From: Deltaproteobacteria bacterium
Lineage (GTDB): Bacteria; Desulfobacterota; Syntrophorhabdia; Syntrophorhabdales; Syntrophorhabdaceae
Reading direction: 5' to 3'
Assembly (NCBI GenBank): GCA_029553295.1
Contig: JAKPCK010000002.1
Location: 17,538 to 81,537, forward strand
DNA length: 64,000 bases
In this document: positions 35,284 to 44,772 of the stretch, piece by piece
Layout: each line of letters begins with the position of its first letter
Position numbering within the stretch: position 1 is the first letter of the stretch
Program-made: the position numbers and the translations under genes
Notes under the pieces: model-generated
Databases searched by the model: none
What the model was told of the DNA's origin: nothing
What the model saw: only the letters and a program-made list of their open reading frames with translations

Positions 35284-36228
35284 TCACAGGTCTTTTACTC
35301 TTTTTTTCAGTTCAGAAGGCAAAACAAGCTCAAGTCTTTTTGATGAAAATTCAGGGTGTTCATTGAGAAGCTGTTTTTTTTCATTGAATACCCTTATAAG
35401 GTTATGGTCTGGGGTCACAAAAAACCCTATATCATTACATATGCAGTGGAATATGTGCCTTAATCCACGGTCTTGCTGTGTTTGATAATACTTCTTAATC
35501 ACCATATCTATAATAAAATCCCTGTGTCCATTATCCATAGGCGGTTTTTTGTAGCTTTTTTTACTCAGACCTATAAACCTGTTTAATAGCCCAAAGAGCC
35601 TTCTGTTCCTTTCCCCTTCATCACCAGAAAGGGTAGGCTCTATTTTGAGGTTTTTTAATGCAAGCTCAAATACCCTCCAGTTGAGGGAGTAGTCAATGTG
35701 TCTTAGATCCTGCCAGTTCTGCTCAGGGAATATATCTGCAAATATGCCTGCACACTCTCTCAGGATTTTTCTTGTATCTTGTTCATTATAAGATAAATCT
35801 ATATGGAATTTTGGTGTTACCAAACTAAAAGAAAATGTAGATTGCAGGTCTTCAAAAAGCCCTTCTGTATCTTCAAAGACACGGGACAAAAGCTCTGTCT
35901 GCTCGAAATAAAAGAAAACCCTGCGCCAGTATCTGATGAGGTCACTATCGGACCTATCCCATCTTGCAAATTCCTCTATTGACTCAAGGGGGGTTAGGAC
36001 ATCTGTGACACAGCACCCTTGGTTATTGAGCCACATTATAATATCCATCTCCGTGTCTTCACCGGATGTTACAAGCCTTATTCTCCCTTCCTGGTATGCC
36101 CTCCAGATAGTCTTTAATGCCATCCATTCATTATAAAGAGGGTCACTATCTTTTACATGTTCTTTTGCCAGGAGGTTAAGGACATTAAAATCAAGATAGA
36201 TATCTATCTTATCCTTGTCCTTATCCAT
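35284..36228 (-). CDS. uncharacterised PIN-like protein
   Basis: 314 residues, soluble. The N-terminal strand DIYLDFNVLNLLAKE resembles the first acidic strand of PIN nucleases (usually YLDTNVLL) and the C-terminal segment GFFVTPDHNLIRVF resembles their last acidic strand; the middle is helical and rich in Trp and acidic residues (RWDRSDSDLIRYWRR). Together this suggests a PIN-like fold with a large insertion, possibly an RNase, but the catalytic set is not certain. No antitoxin-like partner lies alongside; the 4-TM gene ends three bases upstream. No named family recognised. Confidence 0.55.
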   Translation of the reverse strand: MDKDKDKIDIYLDFNVLNLLAKEHVKDSDPLYNEWMALKTIWRAYQEGRIRLVTSGEDTEMDIIMWLNNQGCCVTDVLTPLESIEEFARWDRSDSDLIRYWRRVFFYFEQTELLSRVFEDTEGLFEDLQSTFSFSLVTPKFHIDLSYNEQDTRKILRECAGIFADIFPEQNWQDLRHIDYSLNWRVFELALKNLKIEPTLSGDEGERNRRLFGLLNRFIGLSKKSYKKPPMDNGHRDFIIDMVIKKYYQTQQDRGLRHIFHCICNDIGFFVTPDHNLIRVFNEKKQLLNEHPEFSSKRLELVLPSELKKRVKDL

Positions 36229-36231
36229 AGC

Positions 36232-36570
36232 CTATCTTGCCTTGAAAAGAAGATTTAATAAAAAATTTATTATGGACAGGATTACACTAAAGAGCACAGC
36301 ATAGAGAAAACCCTGAACCTGGAAGCCCTTAATCACAGAAGAGGCAAGCATAACCAGGGATGCGTTGATTACAAAGGTAAAAAGGCCGAGGGTTAGTATA
36401 TTTATGGGAAGGGTTATGAAAACCAGTACAGGCTTTATTATGGTATTAACAATCCCGAGGAAAAGGGCAACCCATAGGGCAGACCAGAAACCATTTATGG
36501 TTATCCCCGGCAGGTAGTATCCCAGTATCATTATTGATAATGCCATCAAAAACCAGCGGATTATTATCAT
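36232..36570 (-). CDS. phage-holin-4-superfamily (YvlD-like) membrane protein
   Basis: 112 residues with four membrane helices. GILNTIIKP-type motif appears as LGIVNTIIKPVLVFITLPIN, the hallmark of the YvlD/PF04020 family, which is chromosomal and not phage-specific. The frame opens at 36630, but the first ATG giving a normal N-terminus (MIIIRWFLMALS) is at 36570. The stop lies three bases before the PIN-like gene. Confidence 0.8.
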   Translation of the reverse strand: MIIIRWFLMALSIMILGYYLPGITINGFWSALWVALFLGIVNTIIKPVLVFITLPINILTLGLFTFVINASLVMLASSVIKGFQVQGFLYAVLFSVILSIINFLLNLLFKAR

Positions 36571-36719
36571 TATAAATAGATTATGGCACAAAATTTTATA
36601 TTTGCAAATATAATCTTGATAGACCCTCAAAAAAAACTTGACATCTCTATACCTATTTTGTTAAAAATTGACCCATATCACATATTAAATCGCTATACTC
36701 TACTTAAAGGGGTTGGTTA

Positions 36720-37661
36720 GTGAAAAAATCTATACTGGCAATTTTTTTATCCTTTTTTCTATTTTTTATCTGGAATAACAATGTCTTTTCAAAAGAGGTA
36801 AGACAGGGTGTAAAACCTGATGGAAAACCCCAGAGTGCCTCTAAAAAATCCAGTAAAACAATAAAAAATACCAAAAAAAGCAAGGACAGGACCACCATAG
36901 CAAAACAGGAAAGCCAGAAGTCCAAGGTAAAAAGAAAAAAGAGCTCAAAAACAAGATACATCCGTGAAGAGGCCCCTGCAGGGGAAGATGACGGTGAGTT
37001 TATTGAATATCGTGCACAAAAAGGCGATACCATTGAAAAGATAGCTGCCAGGTTCAATGTAGAGAAAGATGATATCCTTGAATCTAATAACCTTAAAGAA
37101 GGCGTAAGATTAACACCGAACACTATAGTGCTTATACCAAAGACACAATCAGAAGAAAAGCAAGAGGAGTTCATAAACCTTACAACCAAGAACCTGAAAC
37201 CCTGGAAGAGCCATGACGAGAAATACATGCTCGTAAAGGTGGCAAAGAGTTTTATGGGTGCCCCATATAAATACGGTGGCAATACAGTTAGGGGCCTTGA
37301 CTGCTCTGCATATGTAAAAAAGATATACGAAATATTCGATGTCCAGTTGCCCAGGAGTGCAAGGGAGCAGTTCCATATAGGGACAAAGATAAACAAAGAG
37401 GACCTTGCCATAGGAGACCTTGTCTTCTTCAGGACAAAAAGATATATCAAGTATCCCACCCATGTGGGCATATATATAGGTGACGGTAACTTTATCCATT
37501 CATCCTCAGGTCATGGCAGGATAGGTGTAAAGATAGACTCCCTTTCATCGGATTTCTACAAAAGGACTTATGTGGGTGCAACAAGGATTAAAAAATCCAT
37601 GGATGACAGTGCAGATGCCACAACGTCAAAGAAATCTGAGGCTGATTCTGGTAATTCATAA
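36720..37661 (+). CDS. LysM and NlpC/P60 cell-wall peptidase
   Basis: 313 residues. Signal peptide 1-25 (KKSILAIFLSFFLFFIWNN), a Lys/Ser-rich basic linker, a LysM peptidoglycan-binding domain (about 98-142: RAQKGDTIEKIAARFNVEKD) and an NlpC/P60 domain with DCSAYV (catalytic Cys), THVGIYIG (His) and FIHSS (second His). A gamma-D-glutamyl-diamino-acid endopeptidase acting in the periplasm. GTG start behind AAAGGGG. TTGACA at 36638-36643 has no strong -10 partner. The next gene begins three bases after its stop. Confidence 0.9.
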   Translation: MKKSILAIFLSFFLFFIWNNNVFSKEVRQGVKPDGKPQSASKKSSKTIKNTKKSKDRTTIAKQESQKSKVKRKKSSKTRYIREEAPAGEDDGEFIEYRAQKGDTIEKIAARFNVEKDDILESNNLKEGVRLTPNTIVLIPKTQSEEKQEEFINLTTKNLKPWKSHDEKYMLVKVAKSFMGAPYKYGGNTVRGLDCSAYVKKIYEIFDVQLPRSAREQFHIGTKINKEDLAIGDLVFFRTKRYIKYPTHVGIYIGDGNFIHSSSGHGRIGVKIDSLSSDFYKRTYVGATRIKKSMDDSADATTSKKSEADSGNS

Positions 37662-37664
37662 TAT

Positions 37665-38858
37665 GTGACAAGATATTTAGTAATATTTTTCACTGCCCTT
37701 TTCTTTCATGTTTTAAGCTATATTATCCTGTTAAAAAGAATAGAGCCCCTTTATTTTCATTTCTATACCTTTGTATGGTGGTCTTTTATTGTCCTTATGG
37801 ATGTAATCTATGCCATAAGGAAAGGTCGTTTTTTGATATTAAAAAGGACACTACCTGCCATGATAGTTATATCTGCCAGTTTCTGGTGTATATTTGAATT
37901 GATAAACCTGAGAATACAGAACTGGTACTACATAAATCTCCCTATGGAATATTATCATAGGTATACAGGATACCTGTTGGCTTACGGCACAGTGGTCCCT
38001 GGTATATATATCACAAAGGAGATAATCCAGGACCTGATAGGGGATATAGAGATAAAAAAGATACATCTCAATAGATACCCTTTTTATGCAATAATAACAG
38101 GTTTTGCATTGCTTTTTTTAACCCTTGCGGTGCCTAAATATTTTTTCAGCCTTGCATGGGTATCTGCTGGCCTTATATTCGACGGATACAACTATTATAG
38201 AGGCTATAGCTCCTTTGCCAGGGATCTAGAGGCCGGCCAAATAAGAGGTATCATAGCTACAATGCTTTCTGGTCTTTTATGCGGCATCCTTTGGGAATTC
38301 TGGAATTTCTGGGCTGTAACCAAATGGATTTATACTGTCCCGTTTTTTGAAGGGATGAAGATCTTTGAGATGCCTGTCCCGGGGTATATAGGTTTTGTTG
38401 TCTTTGCACTTGAGACCATTGCCTTTGTAAACCTCATAAAAGGTATATGGTCAACCAAGACAAGGGCCTTAACTGTAACCTTTATTATGGCATGTTTCTG
38501 TGCTATTTCCTTCGTATTAATCGATAGATACACTGTATTTTCCCATATAGCCAGGATAGAAGAACTCTACTTTATATCCCAGGATAAAAGAGAGGCATTA
38601 AAACAAGAGGGTATAAGGACGAGCTACAGGATTGATATAAAAACCCTTGACAGCAAAGAAAGGGATTTTATGGAGTTATTACACCTCAAGGGCATGGGTC
38701 TTATTAACCTAAAAAAGCTTGCACAATACGGGATAGATAATATAGATGCCCTGTCTAAAATGGATGACAAGACCCTATCAATCATACTGGAGGAGAATAA
38801 TATGAGGAGGGTCAGGGTCTATATTTCAGCAGCAAAGGAGGGTTTATCTAAAAAATAA
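37665..38858 (+). CDS. polytopic membrane protein with C-terminal helix-hairpin-helix-like domain
   Basis: 397 residues. Residues 1-285 contain about eight membrane helices with Trp/Tyr-rich interfaces (ILWEFWNFWAVTKWIY). The last 110 residues are soluble and resemble a DUF4332-type HhH module (LLHLKGMGLINLKKLAQYGI, then LSKMDDKTLSIILEENN). GTG start, 3 bases after the NlpC/P60 gene, so co-transcribed with it. A bidirectional terminator follows. Function unknown. Confidence 0.65.
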   Translation: MTRYLVIFFTALFFHVLSYIILLKRIEPLYFHFYTFVWWSFIVLMDVIYAIRKGRFLILKRTLPAMIVISASFWCIFELINLRIQNWYYINLPMEYYHRYTGYLLAYGTVVPGIYITKEIIQDLIGDIEIKKIHLNRYPFYAIITGFALLFLTLAVPKYFFSLAWVSAGLIFDGYNYYRGYSSFARDLEAGQIRGIIATMLSGLLCGILWEFWNFWAVTKWIYTVPFFEGMKIFEMPVPGYIGFVVFALETIAFVNLIKGIWSTKTRALTVTFIMACFCAISFVLIDRYTVFSHIARIEELYFISQDKREALKQEGIRTSYRIDIKTLDSKERDFMELLHLKGMGLINLKKLAQYGIDNIDALSKMDDKTLSIILEENNMRRVRVYISAAKEGLSKK

Positions 38859-38886
38859 AAACGCCCCTTGAAAAAGGGGCGTTTTT
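38857..38886. terminator. bidirectional terminator between convergent genes
   Basis: AAAAACGCCCCTT (38857-38869) and AAGGGGCGTTTTT (38874-38886) form a 13-bp stem with a GAAA loop and T-runs on both strands, serving the membrane protein gene and hppA. Confidence 0.92.
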
Positions 38887-38905
38887 ATTTCATCAGAGAT
38901 ATTTT

Positions 38906-41350
38906 CTAATCCAGTTTCTCCTGACCTACCCTCATACCGTAGAATGAACGGTATACAAAGATGAGCGCCACGATAAAGAATATGATACCTATTGTTGTCT
39001 TCATTGTCTGAGACTGCATGGTAACGGCGATCTCAGTGGCAAGGAGTCCGAAGAGGGTAGTGAACTTAATGACAGGGTTCATGGAGACAGAGGATGTATC
39101 CTTGAACGGGTCGCCAACAGTGTCTCCAACAACTGTTGCTGCATGGAGCTCTGTGCCCTTTTCCTTGAGGTCTACCTCTACTATCTTTTTGGCATTATCC
39201 CATGCACCACCGGCATTTGCCATAAATATGGCCTGGAAGAGCCCGAAGAATGCTATTGCCACAAGGTAGCCTATGAAGAAATACGGGTTGAAGAATGAAA
39301 GTGCCAGGGCAAGGAAGAAGATAACTATGAAGATGTTTATCATGCCCTTCTGTGCATACTGGGTACATATCTTCACGACCTCTTTGCTATCCTCTATGGA
39401 TGCCTCTTCCTTATCGAGGTTGATGTTCTTTTTGATAAAGACAACAGCACGGTATGCACCGGTTGTAACTGCCTGGGTGGCTGCGCCGGTAAACCAGTAG
39501 ATAACAGCGCCGCCCATTAAAAGGCCGAGGATAATCTCAGGCTGCACAAGACTCAGCTTAGCCACAACGTTCTTGAACATATTTTCCAGGAGTATTATGA
39601 TACCGAAGACCATGGTTGTTGCACCAACAACTGCTGTCCCTATAAGCACAGGCTTGGCTGTAGCCTTAAAGGTATTTCCTGCGCCGTCTGCCTCTTCAAG
39701 GTAATCCTTACCATTATCAAAATCAGGGTCAAAGCCGAACTCTTTCTTTATCTCTTCCTTGATGTTGGGGCGGCTTTCAATCCTGGAGAGCTCATAGACT
39801 GACTGGGCATTATCAGAGACAGGGCCATACGAGTCAACAGCAATGGTCACAGGCCCCATGCCGAGGAACCCAAATGCCACAAGACCAAAGGCAAAGACAG
39901 GGGCAGCAAAGGCAAACTGAGGTGGCATAATAGCTACTATGGAATGGTGCTGTGATACAGCATAGGCTATAAACATGAGGAAGAGTATTACAAGGCCTTC
40001 CCAGAATGCAGAGAAGTTACCGGCAACAAAACCTGAGAGTATATCAAGTGATGCACCGCCGTGACGGGCAGCACCGACAACCTCCTGGACGTGCCTTGAC
40101 TTTGTGCTGGTGAATATCTTTGTGAACTCAGGTATCAATGCACCGGCCACAGTCCCGCAGGAGATGATAATCGCCAGTGCCCACCAGAGCCCGGGGTATT
40201 TGTCATTGAGGTCGCCGAGGAGCATATAGCTTGCCCAGAAGGTTACTATAATGGATATAGCTGAGGTTATCCATACGAGGTTGGTAAGGGGCTGTTCAAA
40301 GTTGAATTTCTTCTTTGACCCGTATAGAGATGTTGTTATCCCGTGGTTAACAAAATATGAGACAAGGGATGTGAGGATCATGAGGATACGCATTGCAAAT
40401 ATCCAGATGATGAGTGTCCCTGACATGAATGGGTTTGCAGCCAAGGCAAGGGCAAGAAATGCAATGAGTGCCACACCTGTAACACCGTAGGTCTCAAAGC
40501 CGTCTGCTGTAGGACCCACGCTATCACCGGCATTGTCACCCGTGCAGTCTGCTATAACGCCAGGGTTTTTGGGGTCGTCTTCAGGGAGCTTGAAGACTAT
40601 CTTCATCAGGTCTGAACCTATATCAGCGATCTTTGTAAAGACACCACCTGCAATCCTGAGTGCGCTGGCACCGAGGGATTCACCAATGGCAAAACCTATA
40701 AAGCTCGGACCTACCAGATTTTTTGGCAGGAACACAAGGATACATATCATGAAGAACAGCTCAACACTAACAAGTAGGAGGCCAACGCTCATACCAGATG
40801 TGAGAGGGATATTTACAACATCCACTGGTTTGCCTGTCAGTGATGCAAAGGCAGTCCTTGAATTTGCCCTTGTGTTGATCCTCATACCGAACCATGCAAC
40901 ACCATAGGAACCGAGGATACCGAGGATAGAGCATACAAGGATAACAAACATGGGTCCAATGGACAGGTGTGAAAGGCCCATAAAGTAATAGACCATACAT
41001 ATGGCCACGAGTATCCAGAGTATTATTAGGAATTTACCCTGCTGTGCCAGATAAGACTTACAGGTCTCCCATATAATCTCTGATACCTCAAGCATGGATT
41101 TGTGGGCAGGCCTATTTTTGGTCTGGTTATACTGGACTACAGCAAAGATAAGACCCACAATGCAGACAAAGAGACCAAAATACATAATGGACAGACCGCT
41201 TGTCCCCCCAAAGATACCGAATTTTACCTGAGATAGATCAGGGAGGATAATGTCTGCCTCACCGGCCATGGCCACAGATGCCGCAGAGAAAATCATAAAG
41301 GCAAGTGCGAGGAGAATGAAGCATATGCTTCGTTTGTTTGATAAGCTCAT
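38906..41350 (-). CDS. hppA: membrane-bound ion-translocating pyrophosphatase, K+-independent type
   Basis: 814 residues, about 16-17 membrane helices; an extra N-terminal hydrophobic segment (ICFILLALAFMIFSAASVAMA) looks like a signal sequence. Catalytic loops are intact: GGVFTKIADIGSDLMK, PEDDPKNPGVIADCTGDNAG and, at the C-terminus, DTVGDPFKDTSSVSMN. The segment after GDNAGDS reads VGPTADGFETYG where most family members have CAGMAADLFESY, a divergent clade. Lys562 in GNTFKAT occupies the position that is Lys in K+-independent enzymes and Ala in K+-dependent ones, favouring H+ pumping. It links pyrophosphate hydrolysis, for example after acyl-CoA activation, to membrane energisation. AGGAGG lies before the ATG. 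Confidence 0.93.
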   Translation of the reverse strand: MSLSNKRSICFILLALAFMIFSAASVAMAGEADIILPDLSQVKFGIFGGTSGLSIMYFGLFVCIVGLIFAVVQYNQTKNRPAHKSMLEVSEIIWETCKSYLAQQGKFLIILWILVAICMVYYFMGLSHLSIGPMFVILVCSILGILGSYGVAWFGMRINTRANSRTAFASLTGKPVDVVNIPLTSGMSVGLLLVSVELFFMICILVFLPKNLVGPSFIGFAIGESLGASALRIAGGVFTKIADIGSDLMKIVFKLPEDDPKNPGVIADCTGDNAGDSVGPTADGFETYGVTGVALIAFLALALAANPFMSGTLIIWIFAMRILMILTSLVSYFVNHGITTSLYGSKKKFNFEQPLTNLVWITSAISIIVTFWASYMLLGDLNDKYPGLWWALAIIISCGTVAGALIPEFTKIFTSTKSRHVQEVVGAARHGGASLDILSGFVAGNFSAFWEGLVILFLMFIAYAVSQHHSIVAIMPPQFAFAAPVFAFGLVAFGFLGMGPVTIAVDSYGPVSDNAQSVYELSRIESRPNIKEEIKKEFGFDPDFDNGKDYLEEADGAGNTFKATAKPVLIGTAVVGATTMVFGIIILLENMFKNVVAKLSLVQPEIILGLLMGGAVIYWFTGAATQAVTTGAYRAVVFIKKNINLDKEEASIEDSKEVVKICTQYAQKGMINIFIVIFFLALALSFFNPYFFIGYLVAIAFFGLFQAIFMANAGGAWDNAKKIVEVDLKEKGTELHAATVVGDTVGDPFKDTSSVSMNPVIKFTTLFGLLATEIAVTMQSQTMKTTIGIIFFIVALIFVYRSFYGMRVGQEKLD

Positions 41351-41420
41351 TTATAACCTCCTTACAAAAAAATTTATTGCTTAGACACCAGCTAACGCTT
41401 CCTGTTGACAGGTTGATTTT

Positions 41421-41450
41421 ATTCTAAAACTTTTTTTTAGATAATGTCAA
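41421..41450 (-). promoter_or_regulatory. promoter of hppA
   Basis: On the minus strand TTGACA (41450-41445), 18-base spacer, TAGAAT (41426-41421). The transcript would begin near 41414 with a leader of about 65 bases. Confidence 0.6.
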
Positions 41451-41566
41451 TTAACTTATGAAAAAATTCACATAATATTTTTTTGGCTTTAAATCCTTTT
41501 TTGAGTCTTAATTTAACTTTTAAAGCCCTTATATTTATTGTATATTTAAGATAAAGGGGTAGATTA

Positions 41567-44500
41567 ATGAGAAGGCTAAACCTTACAGCAAAGATGGCTA
41601 TAGCATTTTCTGTGCTCTTCTTTGTCATCTTCACGGGCTGTGCCATATCCCTCTTTTATTATTTTGAAGGTCATTATAAAGAACTTGTTGCAAATCAGCA
41701 GTATGAGCTCATCTCTGAGGTGGCAAGAGGTCTTGACAGAAAGATAAACGAGGCCCAGAAGCTCATTGGCCTGGCAATAGGCAATCCCCCACAGGATATC
41801 ATCAATAACACCCAAAGGTTAAAATCTTTTTTTATAGATAAAATCAAGAATAAACCTTTTTTGAGTCATTATTTTGACCACGGCATTATCCTGTTCTCTA
41901 AAGATGGTGACATTATAGGGGAATATCCTGAAGAAAATAAAAGGGATATAAAAAATTTTGCAGACAGGGAATATCTCCAGGAGACAATAAAGACAAAAAA
42001 ACCTTATATCTCCAAGCCTTATCTATCATCAAAACCACCATACGAGCCTGTTATTATGTTCACGCACCCCCTGTTTAATCAAGACGGGGAATTGGTGGCT
42101 GTAATAGGTGGTGGTCTAAGGTTGACCAAAGAGAATTTTTTAGGGGACTTGACACGGGTAAAGATAGGCAAGACAGGCTATGTATATCTTTTTGATAAGG
42201 ATAGGAGGATAATAATTCATCCTGATAGATCCAGGATAATGAAGCAGGATGTGCCTGTTGGCGTAAATAAGCTATTCGATATGGCAATAGAGGGTTTTGA
42301 AGGGACAGATGAGACTGTTACATCAAGGGGCCTCCATGCCATTACAAGCTTTAAACGCCTCACAAATAAGGACTGGATCCTCGGGGCAAATTATCCTGTA
42401 AAAGAGGCCTATTCTTCCATTAGAAAGGCCCAATGGTATCTTGGTTGGTTCACAGGTATAGGTATAGCTGTATCCATAATTATTATAATATTCCTGATGA
42501 GGGGCTTTCTCAACCCCTTGAGTATCCTGACAAGACAGATACAGGAGATAGGTGAAGGGACTTACGAAACAAGATCAGTAAAGGTAAATGGAGCAGGTGA
42601 GATAGGGGAACTGGCATCATCTTTCAACGAGATGTTAAAAAAACTCTCTGAGAGGGAGGATGCTTTAAAGACCACCCTTAAATCCCTTAAGGAGCGCGAG
42701 GCAAGGATAAGGGCTATCCTGGATAATACAGTAGAGGGGATCATCACCATAAACGAAGAGGGGATAATAGAGGATTTTAACCCTGCTGCAGAACATATCT
42801 TTGGATATTCGGCACAGGAGGTGATAGGTAGAGATGTGAACATACTTATGCCTGAGCCTTATAATAGAGAGCATAAAGAATATATAAAAAGATACCTCGC
42901 CACAGGAGAAACAAAGGTCATAGGCGCCAGGATAGAGATAGTAGGCAGAAGAAAGGATGGGGGCATATTCCCCATGGAGATATCTGTGAGCGAGGTAAAG
43001 ATAGGGGATAGAAGGATATTCACAGGCCTTCTGCGTGATATTACGGAGCGTAAACAGACAGAGGAGGAGCTTATTAAGGCCAGAGACTTAGCAGAGGCAG
43101 CCAATAAGGCAAAAAGCAACTTCCTTGCCAGCATGAGTCATGAGATTAGGACCCCCATGAATGCCATAATAGGCATGGCTGATTTACTCATGGATACCAA
43201 ACTAAGTGATGACCAGTTAAGATATATCCAGGTCTTCAAAAATGCAGGGGAAAATCTTTTGAATATTATCAATGATATCCTTGATATATCCAAGATAGAG
43301 GCAGGCCATCTTGAGATTGAATCTACAGGTTTTGATATTATTGAGCTCATTGAGAAGACCTGTGAGTTTATGTCCAGTAAAGGGCACGAAAAGGGGTTGG
43401 AGGTGGCGTGTCGTATCCAAAAAGACGTACCCCAGTATCTTATAGGAGACCCTGTGAGGATAAGACAGGTCTTAACCAATCTCATGGGAAACGCCATAAA
43501 GTTTACAGAAAAGGGCGAGGTTGTTGTTGAGGTATCACTGGTAGAGAAGGGGTTTAGGGCTAAGGATTCGGTGATTAAACATATGGCTGAAGGCAGTCCT
43601 CCATTACATGGGGATGTAACCCTTATGTTTTCTGTTAGGGATACAGGTATAGGCATACCTGAAGATAAGATAAACACCATATTTGATAAGTTTACACAGG
43701 TCGATGCATCCATTACAAGGAAATACGGTGGGACAGGTCTTGGCCTTACCATCTCCAAGAGCCTTGTGAGGCTCATGGGTGGTGATTTATGGGTAGAGAG
43801 CGAGGTAGGTAAGGGAAGCACATTTTCTTTTACAATCCCCTTTAGTATCCAGGAGAGTTGCCCTGAAAGACCCTATGATAGAAGAAAAGAGATAAAGAAT
43901 CTAAAGGTCCTCATCATTGACGACAATGCAACAAACAGGATGATATTAACAGAGACAATCTCTAACTGGTGCCGGGAGGTCCAGGAGGCAGAAGACGGGC
44001 TCCAGGGCATCAAAAAGCTCAAAGATGCAAAACAAAAGGGTATCCCTTTTGGGCTACTCCTTCTTGATTATCATATGCCGGGGATGGATGGCCTTGAGGT
44101 AGTAGAGATGATAAGAAAAGACCCATCCATATCTGAGACACCTATTATTATGCTTACCTCAGATTATGCAAGACAACATTCGTCAAGATTAAAGGATTTA
44201 AATATACCATCTTTTATCACAAAGCCCATAAAGAGGTCAGAACTTTTAACTGCTATCTATAATTTAGCCGGGGAAAGCACAGAGACAGAGGGCAATTTTT
44301 GCAGACCAAAAGAGAAAAAAGAGGGCCTTGTAGATCTGAGGAGGCTCAAGATACTCATCTCAGAGGATAATGAGGACAACAGGCTTTTGATAAAAGCATA
44401 TCTAAAAAATACCCCCTATGAGTTACATTTTGCAGAGAACGGCGAGGAGGCTGTAAGGCTATACAAAGAGGGGAGATACAACCTTGTCCTTATGGATATA

Positions 44501-44716
44501 CAGATGCCTGTTATGGATGGATATGAGGCAACAAGACAGATAAGGATGTGGGAGACAGAATCAAGGGCAGAGAAGACGCCTGTGGTTGCCCTTACTGCCT
44601 TTGCCCTAAAAGAGGAGATCCAGAAGAGTATAGATGCAGGCTGTGATGCCCATATCCCAAAACCCATTAAAAAAACTACCTTGATAGAGGTCATAGAGAG
44701 ATATGCAAGGCCATAA
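41567..44716 (+). CDS. membrane hybrid histidine kinase, dCache-HAMP-PAS-HisKA-HATPase-REC-REC
   Basis: 1049 residues. TM1 (about 9-30), a periplasmic double-Cache sensor (about 35-295; YVYLFDKDRRIIIHPD is typical), TM2 (about 295-315), HAMP, PAS (about 385-500), HisKA with SMSHEIRTPMN, HATPase (GNAIKFTEKG; GGTGLGLTISKSLV), receiver 1 (IIDDNATN; LLDYHMPGMDG; TKPIKR) and receiver 2 (SEDNEDN; LMDIQMPVMDG; PKPIKK), both complete. The Cache domain should bind a small extracellular ligand such as a carboxylate or amino acid. Such double-receiver kinases need an Hpt protein; two Hpt-like genes follow in the same operon. AAGGGG precedes the ATG by seven bases. Confidence 0.92.
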   Translation: MRRLNLTAKMAIAFSVLFFVIFTGCAISLFYYFEGHYKELVANQQYELISEVARGLDRKINEAQKLIGLAIGNPPQDIINNTQRLKSFFIDKIKNKPFLSHYFDHGIILFSKDGDIIGEYPEENKRDIKNFADREYLQETIKTKKPYISKPYLSSKPPYEPVIMFTHPLFNQDGELVAVIGGGLRLTKENFLGDLTRVKIGKTGYVYLFDKDRRIIIHPDRSRIMKQDVPVGVNKLFDMAIEGFEGTDETVTSRGLHAITSFKRLTNKDWILGANYPVKEAYSSIRKAQWYLGWFTGIGIAVSIIIIIFLMRGFLNPLSILTRQIQEIGEGTYETRSVKVNGAGEIGELASSFNEMLKKLSEREDALKTTLKSLKEREARIRAILDNTVEGIITINEEGIIEDFNPAAEHIFGYSAQEVIGRDVNILMPEPYNREHKEYIKRYLATGETKVIGARIEIVGRRKDGGIFPMEISVSEVKIGDRRIFTGLLRDITERKQTEEELIKARDLAEAANKAKSNFLASMSHEIRTPMNAIIGMADLLMDTKLSDDQLRYIQVFKNAGENLLNIINDILDISKIEAGHLEIESTGFDIIELIEKTCEFMSSKGHEKGLEVACRIQKDVPQYLIGDPVRIRQVLTNLMGNAIKFTEKGEVVVEVSLVEKGFRAKDSVIKHMAEGSPPLHGDVTLMFSVRDTGIGIPEDKINTIFDKFTQVDASITRKYGGTGLGLTISKSLVRLMGGDLWVESEVGKGSTFSFTIPFSIQESCPERPYDRRKEIKNLKVLIIDDNATNRMILTETISNWCREVQEAEDGLQGIKKLKDAKQKGIPFGLLLLDYHMPGMDGLEVVEMIRKDPSISETPIIMLTSDYARQHSSRLKDLNIPSFITKPIKRSELLTAIYNLAGESTETEGNFCRPKEKKEGLVDLRRLKILISEDNEDNRLLIKAYLKNTPYELHFAENGEEAVRLYKEGRYNLVLMDIQMPVMDGYEATRQIRMWETESRAEKTPVVALTAFALKEEIQKSIDAGCDAHIPKPIKKTTLIEVIERYARP

Positions 44717-44772
44717 AAAAGGAGGCATTGACAACACAGGGGACTAAAACTAATATCTTAGAGGTATATATC

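Noticed and set aside
36232..36570. Prophage holin
   Set aside because: The PF04020 family is mostly chromosomal and no phage genes surround it.
43138..43821. 227-codon frame opposite the kinase at 41567-44716 (and a 226-codon one at 32622-33302)
   Set aside because: Both lie antisense to the same conserved HisKA/HATPase region in the two paralogous kinases, so they mirror the conserved kinase sequence.
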